A DNA stretch of 64,000 nt from Paraburkholderia monticola (GCF_001580545.1 NZ_LRBG01000009.1:141361-205360); one strand, 5' to 3'. Positions 1 through 9,646 are shown, counted from the first letter of the stretch. A program made the numbers and translations. Notes: generated by a model from the letters alone, not told the origin.

Positions 1-1
1 G

Positions 2-931
2 ATGCGTGACGAGTTCGACGAGCCGCAGCCGGCGATTGAAACTGCGAATCCGGGCGCCGAGGGATCGGCGCCCGCGGCATCGGCCGCCGCGGCACCTGCA
101 CCGCTGGTGGCGCAGGTGCCGGCCGGCATTCAGCTGTTGAACCGCGATTTTCTGACCGATGTAGCGAACATTCCCGACGGGTCGATCGACCTGATCGTCT
201 GTGATCCGCCCTATGGGCTGGGGAAGGACTACGGCAACGACTCGGACATGCGCACGGGCGAGGAATTTCTCGACTGGACGCGTGGCTGGCTCGAGCTTGC
301 TGTGCCGAAGCTCAAGCCCACAGGTTCGTTCTACATTTTCTGCACCTGGCAGTACGCGCCGGAAATCTTCAGTTTCCTGAAGACCAAGCTCATGATGGTC
401 AATGAGATCATCTGGGACCGGCGCGTGCCGAGCATGGGCGGCACGACGCGCCGCTTCACGTCGGTGCACGACAACATCGGTTTCTTCGCGGTGTCGAAGG
501 ACTATTTCTTCGATCTCGATCCCGTCCGCATTCCGTACGATGCAGTCACGAAGAAGGCGCGTTCGCGTAAGTTGTTCGAAGGAAGCAAGTGGTTGGAGCT
601 TGGCTATAATCCGAAGGATGTCTGGTCGATCTCGCGTCTGCATCGGCAGCATGCCGAGCGCGTCGCGCACCCGACCCAGAAACCTCTGGAAATCGTCGAG
701 CGAATGGTGCTGTCCAGCTGCCCGAAGGGCGGCCGTGTGCTCGACCCGTTCATGGGCAGCGGCACCACCGCAGTCGCTTGCGTCCGTCATCAACGCGAAT
801 TCGTCGGCTATGAGATCAACGAGAGCTACTGCGCGATAGCGCGCGAGCGCGTCAGCGTCGCCGCTACGCCTGCTGCGCCGCGTCGAACCCGAACTAAGCC
901 GAAAGTGCAGCAGTCGACCGAGGTGCAGTGA
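2..931 (+). CDS. Beta-class DNA methyltransferase (orphan, probably N6-adenine)
   Basis: An S-adenosylmethionine-dependent DNA methyltransferase of 309 residues as read here. The catalytic motif DPPY is at residues 68-71 and the AdoMet-binding motif DPFMGSG at 248-254, preceded by HPTQKP at 223-228. Catalytic motif before AdoMet motif is the beta-class order, and DPPY favours adenine N6 over cytosine N4. The first 40 residues are an Ala/Pro-rich low-complexity tail. The ATG lies at the window edge, so the true start could be further upstream. No restriction endonuclease gene follows; trpA begins 80 bases downstream, so this looks like a solitary methylase embedded in the trp operon, possibly affecting gene expression rather than defence. 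The recognition sequence cannot be read from the protein. Confidence 0.85.
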   Translation: MRDEFDEPQPAIETANPGAEGSAPAASAAAAPAPLVAQVPAGIQLLNRDFLTDVANIPDGSIDLIVCDPPYGLGKDYGNDSDMRTGEEFLDWTRGWLELAVPKLKPTGSFYIFCTWQYAPEIFSFLKTKLMMVNEIIWDRRVPSMGGTTRRFTSVHDNIGFFAVSKDYFFDLDPVRIPYDAVTKKARSRKLFEGSKWLELGYNPKDVWSISRLHRQHAERVAHPTQKPLEIVERMVLSSCPKGGRVLDPFMGSGTTAVACVRHQREFVGYEINESYCAIARERVSVAATPAAPRRTRTKPKVQQSTEVQ

Positions 932-1011
932 ACAGCGTGAAATGCGCTTCTAAATGCGCGGAAATGCGCACTGCGATCAGCGCGCGGTAGCCCCAATTCG
1001 AGAATATTTCC

Positions 1012-1824
1012 ATGTCCCGTATCAAGAACACGTTTGCCGCGCTGTCCGCCCAGGGTAAGAAAGGCTTGATCCCGTTCATGACCGCTGGTGATCCGGACCC
1101 GGCTCGCACGGTCGAATTCATGCACGCGCTCGCCGCCGGTGGCGCGGATGTGATCGAACTCGGCGTGCCGTTTTCCGACCCGATGGCCGATGGCCCGGTG
1201 ATCCAGCAGTCGTCTGAGCGCGCGCTCGCACGGGGCGTGTCGCTGCGCCGCGTGCTGGCCGACGTCAAACGCTTCCGCGAAACCGACGACAAAACCCCGG
1301 TCGTGCTGATGGGCTATGCGAATCCGATCGAGCGGATGGGCGCCGATGGGTTCGCGAACGCCGCGAAGGAAGCCGGTGTGGATGGTGTGCTGGTGGTCGA
1401 TTATCCGCCGGAAGAGTGCGCTAACTTCGCCCAACAGATGCAATCTGCTGGCATCGATCCGATTTTTCTGCTCGCACCCACTTCGACCGATGAGCGCATC
1501 GCCGAAGTCGGCCGGATCGCCAGCGGCTATGTCTACTATGTGTCGCTGAAAGGGGTCACCGGCGCGGCAAATCTGGACGTTTCCAGCATCGCGAGTAAAA
1601 TCCCGGCCATCAAGTCGCGCGTCCCCCTGCCGGTGGGCGTCGGTTTCGGCATTCGCGACGCGCAAACGGCGCGCGCAGTGGCCGAGGTGGCCGATGCCGT
1701 CGTGATCGGCAGCCGTATCGTTCAGTTGCTCGAACAGGCAGCGCCCGACGCCGCTGCGGAGACGCTTACGCGTTTCGTCGCCGAAGTGCGCGAGGCGATC
1801 GATAGTGTCGCGTCTGCCCGATAA
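1012..1824 (+). CDS. trpA: Tryptophan synthase alpha subunit
   Basis: Cleaves indole-3-glycerol phosphate to indole and glyceraldehyde-3-phosphate; in the alpha2-beta2 complex indole is channelled to TrpB. The protein has 270 residues, the normal length. The two catalytic acids are in place and keep the E. coli numbering: Glu49 in [11 protein letters not shown] and Asp60 in MADGP. The C-terminal phosphate-binding stretch VGFGIRD is present. Cytoplasmic. trpB is expected just upstream, outside the window, with the methyltransferase gene between them; accD follows after 78 bases, so trp and fatty-acid genes probably share a transcript. Confidence 0.97.
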   Translation: MSRIKNTFAALSAQGKKGLIPFMTAGDPDPARTVEFMHALAAGGADVIELGVPFSDPMADGPVIQQSSERALARGVSLRRVLADVKRFRETDDKTPVVLMGYANPIERMGADGFANAAKEAGVDGVLVVDYPPEECANFAQQMQSAGIDPIFLLAPTSTDERIAEVGRIASGYVYYVSLKGVTGAANLDVSSIASKIPAIKSRVPLPVGVGFGIRDAQTARAVAEVADAVVIGSRIVQLLEQAAPDAAAETLTRFVAEVREAIDSVASAR

Positions 1825-1902
1825 CAGTTATTTTTGTCGCGGTAACGTGAGCGGCGGGCTCGTCCCGCCGTTCGCGCAACTGCTGACCCAGAAGGATTCC
1901 CT

Positions 1903-2775
1903 ATGAGCTGGCTCGATAAGCTGCTGCCGCCGAAAATCAAACAAACCGACCCGAAGAACCGCAAGGGGATTCCGGAAGGCCTGTGGATCAAGTGCCCGTC
2001 GTGCGAAGCCGTGCTGTACCGCAACGACGTCGAGGCCAATCTGCATGTTTGCCCGAAGTGCGACCATCACATGCGCATCGGCGCGCGTGAGCGGCTCGAT
2101 AGCCTGCTCGATCCGGAAGGCCGCTACGAAATCGGCCAGGAGATCGTTCCGGTCGACGCGCTGAAGTTCAAAGATAGCCGCAAGTACCCGGAGCGCTTGA
2201 AAGAGGCGATGGACGAAACCGACGAGACCGATGCAATGGTCGTGATGGGCGGCGCGATTCACACGCTGCCGGTCGTCGTGGCGAACTTCGAGTTCTCGTT
2301 CATGGGCGGCTCGATGGGTTCGGTGGTCGGCGAGCGTTTCGCGCGCGGCGCTCAGAACGCACTCGAACAGAAAGTGCCGTTCATCTGCTTTACCTCTTCG
2401 GGCGGCGCGCGGATGCAGGAGAGCCTGCTGTCGCTGATGCAGATGGCAAAGACCACCGCGATGCTCACGAAACTGGCCGAAGCCAAGCTGCCGTTCATCT
2501 CGGTGCTCACCGACCCGACAATGGGCGGCGTGTCCGCGAGTTTCGCGTTCCTCGGCGACGTCGTGATCGCCGAGCCGAAGGCGCTGATCGGCTTTGCCGG
2601 CCCACGCGTGATCGAACAGACCGTGCGCGAGAAGCTGCCGGAAGGCTTCCAGCGCGCCGAATTCCTGCTGCAGAAGGGCGCGATTGACATGATCGTCGAC
2701 CGTCGCAAGCTGCGCGAAGAAATCGCCCAATTGCTGGCGCTGCTGAGCCATCAACCGGCGGACGCGGTCGCGTAA
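1903..2775 (+). CDS. accD: Acetyl-CoA carboxylase carboxyltransferase subunit beta
   Basis: Beta subunit of the carboxyltransferase half of acetyl-CoA carboxylase, which moves the carboxyl group from biotin to acetyl-CoA to make malonyl-CoA for fatty-acid synthesis; it works with AccA. The 290 residues carry the N-terminal four-cysteine zinc ribbon (Cys31, Cys34, Cys50, Cys53) and the crotonase-like carboxyltransferase core with the glycine-rich stretches SSGGARMQE and [14 protein letters not shown]. An AAGGA ribosome site precedes the ATG. The gene sits between trpA and folC, a common order in Proteobacteria. Confidence 0.97.
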   Translation: MSWLDKLLPPKIKQTDPKNRKGIPEGLWIKCPSCEAVLYRNDVEANLHVCPKCDHHMRIGARERLDSLLDPEGRYEIGQEIVPVDALKFKDSRKYPERLKEAMDETDETDAMVVMGGAIHTLPVVVANFEFSFMGGSMGSVVGERFARGAQNALEQKVPFICFTSSGGARMQESLLSLMQMAKTTAMLTKLAEAKLPFISVLTDPTMGGVSASFAFLGDVVIAEPKALIGFAGPRVIEQTVREKLPEGFQRAEFLLQKGAIDMIVDRRKLREEIAQLLALLSHQPADAVA

Positions 2776-2802
2776 AAGCCGGGCAGACAAGCAATCAAAA
2801 AT

Positions 2803-2834
2803 AGCGCGCCGCGTGAGCAATCAAGCGGCGCGCT
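2803..2834 (+). terminator. Hairpin after accD
   Basis: A perfect 10-bp GC-rich stem (AGCGCGCCGC at 2803-2812 with GCGGCGCGCT at 2825-2834) and a 12-base loop, beginning 27 bases after the accD stop. The tract after it (GTCATTT) is only weakly U-rich, so this may be an attenuating or mRNA-stabilising hairpin rather than a full terminator. The 272-base gap from accD to folC contains nothing else I can name. Confidence 0.45.
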
Positions 2835-3047
2835 GTCATTTCCGCGATAATTACGATCGCCTGCGAAGCGGCGGCGGTTCAAACCGAAGCTGGCGTGGCT
2901 GAAGGCGCGGGTTTGTGCGCATAAACCTCGCCATGGCTCCCGCCCCCGATCGACAGCGATACGCGACCCTCCGACCGCAATCGCTTGATCAGTACCCTTC
3001 GCAGCATCGCAGAACCGGACCACCGCGACTCACTCAAGATTCACCCG

Positions 3048-4358
3048 ATGACGACATACCCCACCCTCGACGCGTGGCTCACGCACCTTGAATCCGCGCA
3101 TCCGGTCGGCATCGACATGGGTTTGGGCCGCATCTCCCAGGTACGTGATGCGATGCAGCTGTCGTTCGCCTGCCCGATCATCACGGTCGGCGGCACGAAC
3201 GGCAAAGGCTCGACCTGCGCGATCCTCGAAGCGATCCTGCTGCGCGCGGGCTATACGGTCGGCTGCCACACTTCTCCGCATCTGCTGTCGTTCAACGAAC
3301 GGGCGCGCATCAACGGCGAGATGGCAAGCGATGCCGATCTGCTGCCGCACTTCGAAATCGTCGAAGCCGCGCGCCTGAGCCTCGCCAAGCCGGTGACGCT
3401 GACCTACTTCGAATTTACGACGCTCGCGATCATGAGCCTGTTCGCGTCGCGCGGCCTCGACGCGGTGATTTTCGAAGTCGGCCTCGGCGGTCGTCTCGAC
3501 GCGGTCAATATCCTCGATACCGATTGCGCGATCATCACGAGCATCGATCTCGATCACACCGACTACCTCGGCGACACACGCGACAAGATCGCGTTCGAAA
3601 AAGCCGGCATCTTCCGCCCCGGCAAGCCGGCGATCTGCGCTGACCCAATACCCCCGCAATCGCTGATCGATCACGCGGAAAAGATCGGCGCGCAATTGTG
3701 GTTGTTCGGCCGCGATTTCCGTTACGAAGGCCAGGCGGGCAGCGAGCGCCAGCAGTGGAGCTACGTCGGCCCGACGCTGCGGCGCTCGGCGCTCGCGTAT
3801 CCGTCGCTGCGCGGCGCAAATCAGCTGATCAACACGTCGGCGGCGCTGGCCGGGCTCGAAGCGTTGCGCGACCGTCTGCCGGTGTCGGCGCAGGACATCC
3901 GGCTCGGCATCGCCAACGTGGATCTGCCGGGTCGTTTCCAGGTGCTGCCGGGCAAGCCGTCCATCGTGCTCGACGTCGGCCACAATCCGCATGCGGCCGC
4001 CGTGCTCGGGCAGAATCTCGGCAACATGGGCTTTTTCCCGTACACGTACGCGGTGTTCGGCGCGATGCGCGACAAGGACATCGCCGGCGTGCTCAATCAT
4101 CTGAAGGGCGAGATCGACCACTGGTGCGTGACCGATCTGCCGACTCCGCGCGCCGCGTCCGCGCAAGAGCTGGAAACCGCGCTGCGCGAGCTGGGTGTGG
4201 AAGAGAGCGCCGACAGCACCATCACGCGCTACGCGACGCCGGCACAGGCTTTCCAGGACGCGCTAAAACGTGCGTCAGAGAATGATAGAATCGTGGTCTT
4301 CGGCAGTTTCTATACGGTAGCGGGTGTGATGGCCTACCGGAAATCGCAGCAACACTGA
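3048..4358 (+). CDS. folC: Bifunctional folylpolyglutamate synthase / dihydrofolate synthase
   Basis: Mur-ligase-family ATP-dependent enzyme that adds glutamate to dihydropteroate and to reduced folates. The 436 residues counted from the ATG at 3048 show the P-loop GGTNGKGST at 48-56, the motif YFEFTTLAIM and the Mur-ligase central DxxxxGLGGRLDA region. The ATG at 3048 is chosen because homology begins directly with TYPTLDAWL; an upstream in-frame ATG at 2985 would add 21 residues unlike the family. Cytoplasmic. It is followed within 30 bases by the SPOR-protein gene, so the two are probably cotranscribed. Confidence 0.95.
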   Translation: MTTYPTLDAWLTHLESAHPVGIDMGLGRISQVRDAMQLSFACPIITVGGTNGKGSTCAILEAILLRAGYTVGCHTSPHLLSFNERARINGEMASDADLLPHFEIVEAARLSLAKPVTLTYFEFTTLAIMSLFASRGLDAVIFEVGLGGRLDAVNILDTDCAIITSIDLDHTDYLGDTRDKIAFEKAGIFRPGKPAICADPIPPQSLIDHAEKIGAQLWLFGRDFRYEGQAGSERQQWSYVGPTLRRSALAYPSLRGANQLINTSAALAGLEALRDRLPVSAQDIRLGIANVDLPGRFQVLPGKPSIVLDVGHNPHAAAVLGQNLGNMGFFPYTYAVFGAMRDKDIAGVLNHLKGEIDHWCVTDLPTPRAASAQELETALRELGVEESADSTITRYATPAQAFQDALKRASENDRIVVFGSFYTVAGVMAYRKSQQH

Positions 4359-4387
4359 GCGGGCGCCAGGCTCGAACCAAGCGATTC

Positions 4388-5338
4388 ATGGGAATTTTCT
4401 CGTTCGGCAAGAAAGACGACGCGCCCAGCCGGCGCGGCGCAAACACCAGTTCCAATCGGGCCGCCCGGGGTGAGCGCGTCGAGCGGCGCACCCGCCGTAC
4501 GGAGCGCCCCGTCGATGCAGATGCCATGCTGCTCGACCCCACGCTGCCGGAAAAGCAGCGCGCGCGTCGCCGGCTCGTCGGTGCAATCGCACTGGTCGTC
4601 GCGGCGGTGATCATCCTGCCGATGGTGCTGGATTCGCATCCCAAGCCCGTCACCGACGACATCTCGATCGACATTCCGAGCCGCCCCGCGCCGAAGCTCG
4701 CCAGATCCACTGCCAACGAAGACGTGCAAGCTGGCGTCGCGCCGGACAATCCGCCGGCCGCCGACACCGGCGTCGCGGCGTCCAGCCTCGCGCCGGCAAC
4801 GACCGCGGCGACGGCCGCAGCAACCACGGCCCCGGCCTCCGCAGCGAAGCCGGCCCAATCGGCTCAATCGAGCGCAGCGAAACAGGGCACGACCGCGACC
4901 GGCTCCGTGACCGCCGCGGCGCCCAAACCCGCCGCGAAGCCGCAAACCCAGTCGCTCGCAGCCAACACCGCACCGTCTACCGCAGCCAAGCAATCGAAGG
5001 CTCCCGCCGCCGCACCGTCACCGTCGACCGAAGACGATACGAGCACGGCCGCGGCCAGCGCCGATGCGAACTCCGGCACGCCGGCCTCGCCGCCGGGCAA
5101 CCGTTTCGCGCTTCAGCTCGGCGCCTTCGCAAACGAAGCGAGCGCACGCAGTTGGGCCGCAAAGTTGAAAGCGGCGGGCGTGCCCGCATATACCGAACAC
5201 AGGAAGCAGGCCGACGGCTCGACGCTGACACTTTTGCGCGCCGGCCCGTTCGCCGACCGCGCCGCGGCGACCGCAGCGATCGCGAAGGTTCGCGAGGCGG
5301 GCCTCGTGTCGGGCTCGAACGGCAGCAGTACACAGTAA
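4388..5338 (+). CDS. SPOR-domain cell-division protein (DedD-like)
   Basis: A bitopic inner-membrane protein of 316 residues: a basic cytoplasmic N-terminus, one transmembrane helix at about residues 63-81 (LVGAIALVVAAVIILP), a long periplasmic Ala/Pro/Thr/Ser-rich linker (about 85-235) and a C-terminal SPOR domain (about 238-312, starting RFALQLGAF). SPOR domains bind denuded septal peptidoglycan, so the protein is expected at the division ring. The place between folC and cvpA matches dedD of E. coli. The linker is much longer than in E. coli DedD, and its alternating Ala-rich codons explain the many open frames around it. Confidence 0.85.
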   Translation: MGIFSFGKKDDAPSRRGANTSSNRAARGERVERRTRRTERPVDADAMLLDPTLPEKQRARRRLVGAIALVVAAVIILPMVLDSHPKPVTDDISIDIPSRPAPKLARSTANEDVQAGVAPDNPPAADTGVAASSLAPATTAATAAATTAPASAAKPAQSAQSSAAKQGTTATGSVTAAAPKPAAKPQTQSLAANTAPSTAAKQSKAPAAAPSPSTEDDTSTAAASADANSGTPASPPGNRFALQLGAFANEASARSWAAKLKAAGVPAYTEHRKQADGSTLTLLRAGPFADRAAATAAIAKVREAGLVSGSNGSSTQ

Positions 5339-5345
5339 GCGAGCG

Positions 5346-5897
5346 ATGTTCACTGCCTTCGACTACGCTGTAATGGCGGTGATTGGCTTGTCGGCGCTGC
5401 GAGGCGCCTGGCGAGGTTTGCTGTCGGAAGTGTTTGGCTTGATCGGTTGGATCGCGGCGTTCTTCCTGGCGTGCGAGTTCGTGGGCTACGTGGTGCCGTA
5501 TATCCCGTCCAGCTGGCCGGGCGGTAAGTTGACCCAGTGGCTACTGGCTTTCTCGCTCGTGGTGATCGCCGTCGTGCTGGTCGCGAGCGTGGTGAGCGCG
5601 CTGCTCAGCCGCCTCGTGCAAGTCACGGGTCTGGGCGGTGCGGACCGCTCGCTCGGTTTGATGTTCGGCCTCGTACGTGGGGTCGTTCTGGTGCTGATTC
5701 TGGTCGCCCTCGCAGGCTTGACCGAACTGCCCAAAGAGGAATTCTGGCGCAACGCGTTGCTCCGTCCCTATGCGGTCGAGGGCGTACGCGCAATGAAACC
5801 GCTGCTCCCCGAGGCGCTCGCCGCTTACGTCCATGTGGACGGTCCGGACGCCCCGAGCAATGCGCAACAGGACTCCGGCGTACACCGGCTGCCTTGA
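5346..5897 (+). CDS. cvpA: CvpA family inner-membrane protein
   Basis: CvpA/colicin V production family membrane protein of 183 residues with about four hydrophobic helices (roughly 5-22, 28-48, 62-84, 100-122). The family start FDYAVMAVIGLSALRGAWRG is conserved. In E. coli it is cotranscribed with purF and is linked to envelope homeostasis; the molecular activity is not settled. The ATG is 7 bases after the SPOR gene stop and purF begins 89 bases downstream, so this is the classical dedD-cvpA-purF order. Confidence 0.9.
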   Translation: MFTAFDYAVMAVIGLSALRGAWRGLLSEVFGLIGWIAAFFLACEFVGYVVPYIPSSWPGGKLTQWLLAFSLVVIAVVLVASVVSALLSRLVQVTGLGGADRSLGLMFGLVRGVVLVLILVALAGLTELPKEEFWRNALLRPYAVEGVRAMKPLLPEALAAYVHVDGPDAPSNAQQDSGVHRLP

Positions 5898-5986
5898 CGT
5901 CGTAGTGCGTCCCGTCGCCTCACAGCGCGGACGCGGTCGCAAGCATCGGGCGCCATGTTGAATTTCGTACCTTTGAAGGACATGCC

Positions 5987-7537
5987 ATGTGCGGCATCGT
6001 AGGCGTAGTTTCCCACTCTCCGGTCAATCAGCTGATCTATGACAGCCTGCTGCTGCTGCAGCACCGCGGTCAGGACGCCGCCGGCATCGCGACGGCGAAC
6101 GGCAGCAACTTCCACATGCACAAGGCCAACGGCATGGTGCGCGACGTGTTCCGCACGCGCAACATGCGTAGCCTGCCGGGCACGAGCGGCATCGGCCAGG
6201 TCCGTTACCCGACCGCTGGTTCGGCGTCGAGCGAAGAAGAGGCGCAGCCGTTCTACGTGAACGCGCCGTTCGGCATCATCCTCGCGCACAACGGCAACCT
6301 GACCAACTGGCAGCAGCTGAAAGATGAGATGTTCCGCATCGATCGCCGCCACGTGAACACCAATTCCGATACCGAAGTGCTGCTCAACGTGCTCGCGCAC
6401 GAGCTGCAACTGTCGAGCTCGGGTCTGCAGCTCGATCCGGCCGCGCTGTTCAAGGCGGTGTCGGGCGTGCATCGGCGGGTGCGCGGCTCGTACGCGATCG
6501 TCGCGCTGATTGCCGGCTACGGCATGCTCGCGGTGCGTGACCCGTTCGGCATCCGTCCGCTGTGTCTCGGCAAGCAGGAAACGGCTCACGGCGTCGAGTG
6601 GATGGTGGCGTCGGAATCGGTGGCGATCGAAGGTATCGGTTTCGAATTCGTGCGCGACGTGCGGCCGGGCGAGGCGATTTTCATCGACGCCGAAGGCCAG
6701 TTGCATTCGCAGCAGTGCGCGACGACCCCGAGCCTGAACCCCTGCATCTTCGAACTCGTCTATCTGGCGCGTCCTGATTCGGTGCTCGACGGCGTGCCGG
6801 TCTACAACGTGCGTCTGCGCATGGGCGACTACCTCGCCGAGAAGATCAAGCGCGAGCTGCCTGACGTCGGGATCGACGTGGTGATGCCGATTCCCGATTC
6901 GTCGCGCCCGGCCGCGATGCAGGTCGCGAAGGCGCTCGGCGTCGAGTATCGCGAGGGCTTCTTCAAGAACCGCTACGTGGGCCGCACCTTCATCATGCCG
7001 GGCCAGGCGGTGCGCAAGAAGTCAGTGCGCCAGAAGCTGAACGCGATGAACATCGAGTTCAAGGGCAAGAACGTGCTGATCGTCGACGATTCGATCGTGC
7101 GCGGCACGACGTCGCACGAAATCGTGCAGATGGCGCGCGATGCAGGCGCGAACAAGGTGATTTTCGCGTCGGCGGCGCCGCCGGTGAAATTCCCGAACGT
7201 CTACGGCATCGACATGCCGACGCGCGGCGAACTGGTCGCGCATGGCCGCTCTGACGAGGAAGTCGCGCGCATGATCGGCGCGGATCACCTCGTGTATCAG
7301 GACGTCGATGCGCTGAAGCAGGCGGTGCGCGATATCAACCCGGCGCTGAAGGAGTTCGAGGCTTCGTGCTTCGACGGCAACTACGTGACCGGCGACATCA
7401 CGACCGAGTACCTCGACCGCATCGAAAGCGCGCGTCTCGCGCCGTCGTCGCAATCGGATCGCGATGCCGCGAGCGATGCGATGGACGGTGGCGGCCCGGC
7501 GCGTTCGCAGCTGCATCTGCAACTATCGGTGGGCTGA
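5987..7537 (+). CDS. purF: Amidophosphoribosyltransferase
   Basis: First committed enzyme of purine synthesis: transfers glutamine amide nitrogen to PRPP, giving 5-phosphoribosylamine. It has 516 residues, the usual length. The N-terminal nucleophile hydrolase domain begins MCGIVGVV, so Cys2 becomes the catalytic Cys1 after Met removal. The phosphoribosyltransferase domain carries the PRPP loop VLIVDDSIVRGTTS near residues 363-376. Cytoplasmic. It ends 38 bases before an intrinsic terminator that separates it from metZ. The short tail after TTEYLDRIESAR is Ser/Asp-rich and not conserved. Confidence 0.97.
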   Translation: MCGIVGVVSHSPVNQLIYDSLLLLQHRGQDAAGIATANGSNFHMHKANGMVRDVFRTRNMRSLPGTSGIGQVRYPTAGSASSEEEAQPFYVNAPFGIILAHNGNLTNWQQLKDEMFRIDRRHVNTNSDTEVLLNVLAHELQLSSSGLQLDPAALFKAVSGVHRRVRGSYAIVALIAGYGMLAVRDPFGIRPLCLGKQETAHGVEWMVASESVAIEGIGFEFVRDVRPGEAIFIDAEGQLHSQQCATTPSLNPCIFELVYLARPDSVLDGVPVYNVRLRMGDYLAEKIKRELPDVGIDVVMPIPDSSRPAAMQVAKALGVEYREGFFKNRYVGRTFIMPGQAVRKKSVRQKLNAMNIEFKGKNVLIVDDSIVRGTTSHEIVQMARDAGANKVIFASAAPPVKFPNVYGIDMPTRGELVAHGRSDEEVARMIGADHLVYQDVDALKQAVRDINPALKEFEASCFDGNYVTGDITTEYLDRIESARLAPSSQSDRDAASDAMDGGGPARSQLHLQLSVG

Positions 7538-7575
7538 CGCACACCGCGAGGTGAGCCTGTTCTCCCCTCACATGA

Positions 7576-7611
7576 AGCCCGCTTATGCCGACGCAAAAGC
7601 GGGCTTTTTTG
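7576..7611 (+). terminator. Intrinsic terminator after purF
   Basis: Stem AAGCCCGCTT (7576-7585) pairs perfectly with AAGCGGGCTT (7598-7607) across a 12-base loop and runs into a T-tract at 7606-7611. This is a standard rho-independent terminator between purF and metZ. Confidence 0.85.
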
Positions 7612-7642
7612 TTGCCACGGAACCTTGGAAACGAGACCCGAC

Positions 7643-8839
7643 ATGGACGACTCCCAGAACTTCGACTTCGACACGCTGGCCGTCCGTTCGGGCACCGCGC
7701 GCAGCGACTTCAACGAGCACTCGGAAGCGATCTTCCTGACCTCGAGCTTCGTGTTCGCGAGCGCCGCCGACGCCGCCGAGCGCTTCAAGAACTCTGAAGA
7801 CTATTTCACCTACTCGCGCTTTTCGAACCCGACCGTCTCGATGTTCCAGGACCGCCTGGCCGCGCTCGAAGGCGGCGAGGCCTGTATCGCGACGGCTTCG
7901 GGCATGGCCGCGATCATGTCGGTCGTGATGTCGACGTTGCAGGCGGGTGATCACCTCGTGAGTTCACGGGCGCTGTTCGGCTCGACGCTCGGCATGTTCT
8001 CGCAGATCTTCAGCAGGTTCGGCATCACGACCACGTTCGTCGATCCGACTGACTTGCACGCGTGGAAAGACGCGGTGCGTCCCGAGACGAAGATGTTCTT
8101 CCTCGAAACGCCGTCCAACCCGTTGACTGAAGTTTCGGATATTGAAGCGATCGGCAAGATCGCGAAGGCCGCGAATGCGGTGTTCGTCGTCGATAACTGT
8201 TTCTGCAGTCCGGCGTTGCAGCAGCCGCTGAAACTCGGCGCGGACGTCGTCATGCATTCGGCGACCAAGTTCCTCGACGGCCAGGGCCGTGTGCTCGGCG
8301 GCGCGCTGGTCGGTTCGAAGAAATTCATCATGGAACAGGTGTTCCCGTTCGTGCGCAGCGCCGGCCCGACGCTGTCCGCGTTCAACGCGTGGGTACTGTT
8401 GAAGGGCCTGGAAACGCTGTCGTTGCGCGTCGAAAAACAGTCGGCGAATGCGCTCGAAATCGCGCGCTGGCTCGACTCGCATCCGGCCGTGAATCGCGTG
8501 TTCTACCCGGGGCTCGAATCGCATCCGCAGCACGCGCTCGCGATGCGTCAGCAGAAGTCGGGCGGTGCGATCGTGTCGTTCGAATTGAAGGGCGAGACGC
8601 CCGAGCAGATGCGCGCGAACGCATGGCGCGTGATCGACGGCACGAAGGTCTGCTCGATCACCGGCAACCTCGGCGACACGCGTACGACGATCACGCATCC
8701 GGCGACCACCACGCACGGCCGCATCACGCCCGAAGCGCGCGCGGCGGCGGGTATCAGCGAAGGGTTGATCCGGCTGGCGGTGGGGCTCGAAAACGCCGGC
8801 GATATTCGTGCGGATTTGCAGCGCGGACTAGAAGGCTGA
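7643..8839 (+). CDS. metZ: O-succinylhomoserine sulfhydrylase
   Basis: PLP-dependent Cys/Met-metabolism enzyme that makes homocysteine directly from O-succinylhomoserine and sulfide, bypassing cystathionine. The protein has 398 residues. The PLP lysine is Lys209 in MHSATKFLDGQG, and the phosphate-binding segment TASGMAAI is present. The ATG at 7643 is preferred to an in-frame TTG at 7625 because the family starts at DDSQNFDFDTLAVRSG. MetB and cystathionine beta-lyase have the same fold; the purF-metZ neighbourhood and sequence pattern favour MetZ. It is probably transcribed from its own promoter after the purF terminator. Confidence 0.92.
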   Translation: MDDSQNFDFDTLAVRSGTARSDFNEHSEAIFLTSSFVFASAADAAERFKNSEDYFTYSRFSNPTVSMFQDRLAALEGGEACIATASGMAAIMSVVMSTLQAGDHLVSSRALFGSTLGMFSQIFSRFGITTTFVDPTDLHAWKDAVRPETKMFFLETPSNPLTEVSDIEAIGKIAKAANAVFVVDNCFCSPALQQPLKLGADVVMHSATKFLDGQGRVLGGALVGSKKFIMEQVFPFVRSAGPTLSAFNAWVLLKGLETLSLRVEKQSANALEIARWLDSHPAVNRVFYPGLESHPQHALAMRQQKSGGAIVSFELKGETPEQMRANAWRVIDGTKVCSITGNLGDTRTTITHPATTTHGRITPEARAAAGISEGLIRLAVGLENAGDIRADLQRGLEG

Positions 8840-8857
8840 TCAGCGCGCTCGACGCGC

Positions 8858-9646
8858 TCAGTGCCGCAACGCGCGCCACTGCCCGGGCGCCAGCCCAAAA
8901 CGCCGCGTAAACGCGTGCGTATAAGCGCTTTGATCGCCGAAGCCGATCTCGAGCGCGATATCGGTCAACGAAAGACGCGGGTCCGCTAGCAACGTGATCG
9001 ACGTGTCGAGCCGCAATCGTTGCAAATAACGATGCGGCGTCTCGCCGAACGCATCGATAAACAATTGATGAAAACGCCGCATGCCGAAGCCGCAATGCGC
9101 GGCGAGGTCCGCGATCCGCAGCGGTTCGGACAGATGCGCGCGCAGCCAGCGGTCGATGCGCGCGAAATCGAGACCCATGCGGTTCGCCTGCGCACCGGCG
9201 AGCGCGGCGGGATCGGCGACGAGCGCGGCGCCCAGACGCGCCGCGGCGTCCCAATGGAAACGGCGCTGATCGAAGGCATCAGCTTGCGCTTCGTCCACGC
9301 CGTGCGCCGCATGCGCGGCAATCCGATGCACGAGCTGCGCGAGCGACGCATCGAGCGTGACGGCGCGCGCGCGTTCGAACAGCCGCTCGGGCACCGCCAG
9401 CGACGCGGCCGGCAAATCGAGCACGAGCTGCCGGTTCGTGCCGACGCCCGCGTAATCGTGCCGAGCGCCCGCCGGGATCAGCCATGCGGAACCGGCGTCG
9501 ATCTGCTGCGCGACGCCGTCTACCGCCATCACCATCGCGCCGTCCAGCCCGAGCACGACCTGATGAAAGTCGTGCACGTCCGACGCTTCGATCGCGCCAT
9601 AGCAGCGCAGCGAAACGGTAGGGGCGGTGACGGCGGCGTGGCTCAT
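8858..9646 (-). CDS. AraC family transcriptional regulator
   Basis: A 262-residue regulator with an N-terminal cupin-type sensing domain (about 1-110, with the cupin segment GSAWLIPAGARHDYAG) and a C-terminal double helix-turn-helix (about 165-260; first helix region PLRIADLAAHCGFGMRRFHQLF, second LSLTDIALEIGFGDQSAYTHAF). The effector cannot be read from sequence. It lies 19 bases downstream of the FKBP gene on the same strand and is convergent with metZ, so it may be cotranscribed with the isomerase. No dedicated target operon is obvious next to it. Confidence 0.88.
   Translation of the reverse strand: MSHAAVTAPTVSLRCYGAIEASDVHDFHQVVLGLDGAMVMAVDGVAQQIDAGSAWLIPAGARHDYAGVGTNRQLVLDLPAASLAVPERLFERARAVTLDASLAQLVHRIAAHAAHGVDEAQADAFDQRRFHWDAAARLGAALVADPAALAGAQANRMGLDFARIDRWLRAHLSEPLRIADLAAHCGFGMRRFHQLFIDAFGETPHRYLQRLRLDTSITLLADPRLSLTDIALEIGFGDQSAYTHAFTRRFGLAPGQWRALRH

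Noticed and set aside
826..1665. Minus-strand frame of 279 codons over trpA
   Set aside because: It is the complement of a conserved gene, with no domain or ribosome site.
3030..4166. Minus-strand frame of 378 codons over folC
   Set aside because: Shadow of folC; Arg/His/Asp-rich composition without motifs.
7538..7642. Riboswitch or T-box before metZ
   Set aside because: The 105-base spacer is filled by the purF terminator and a short leader, leaving no room for a conserved aptamer.
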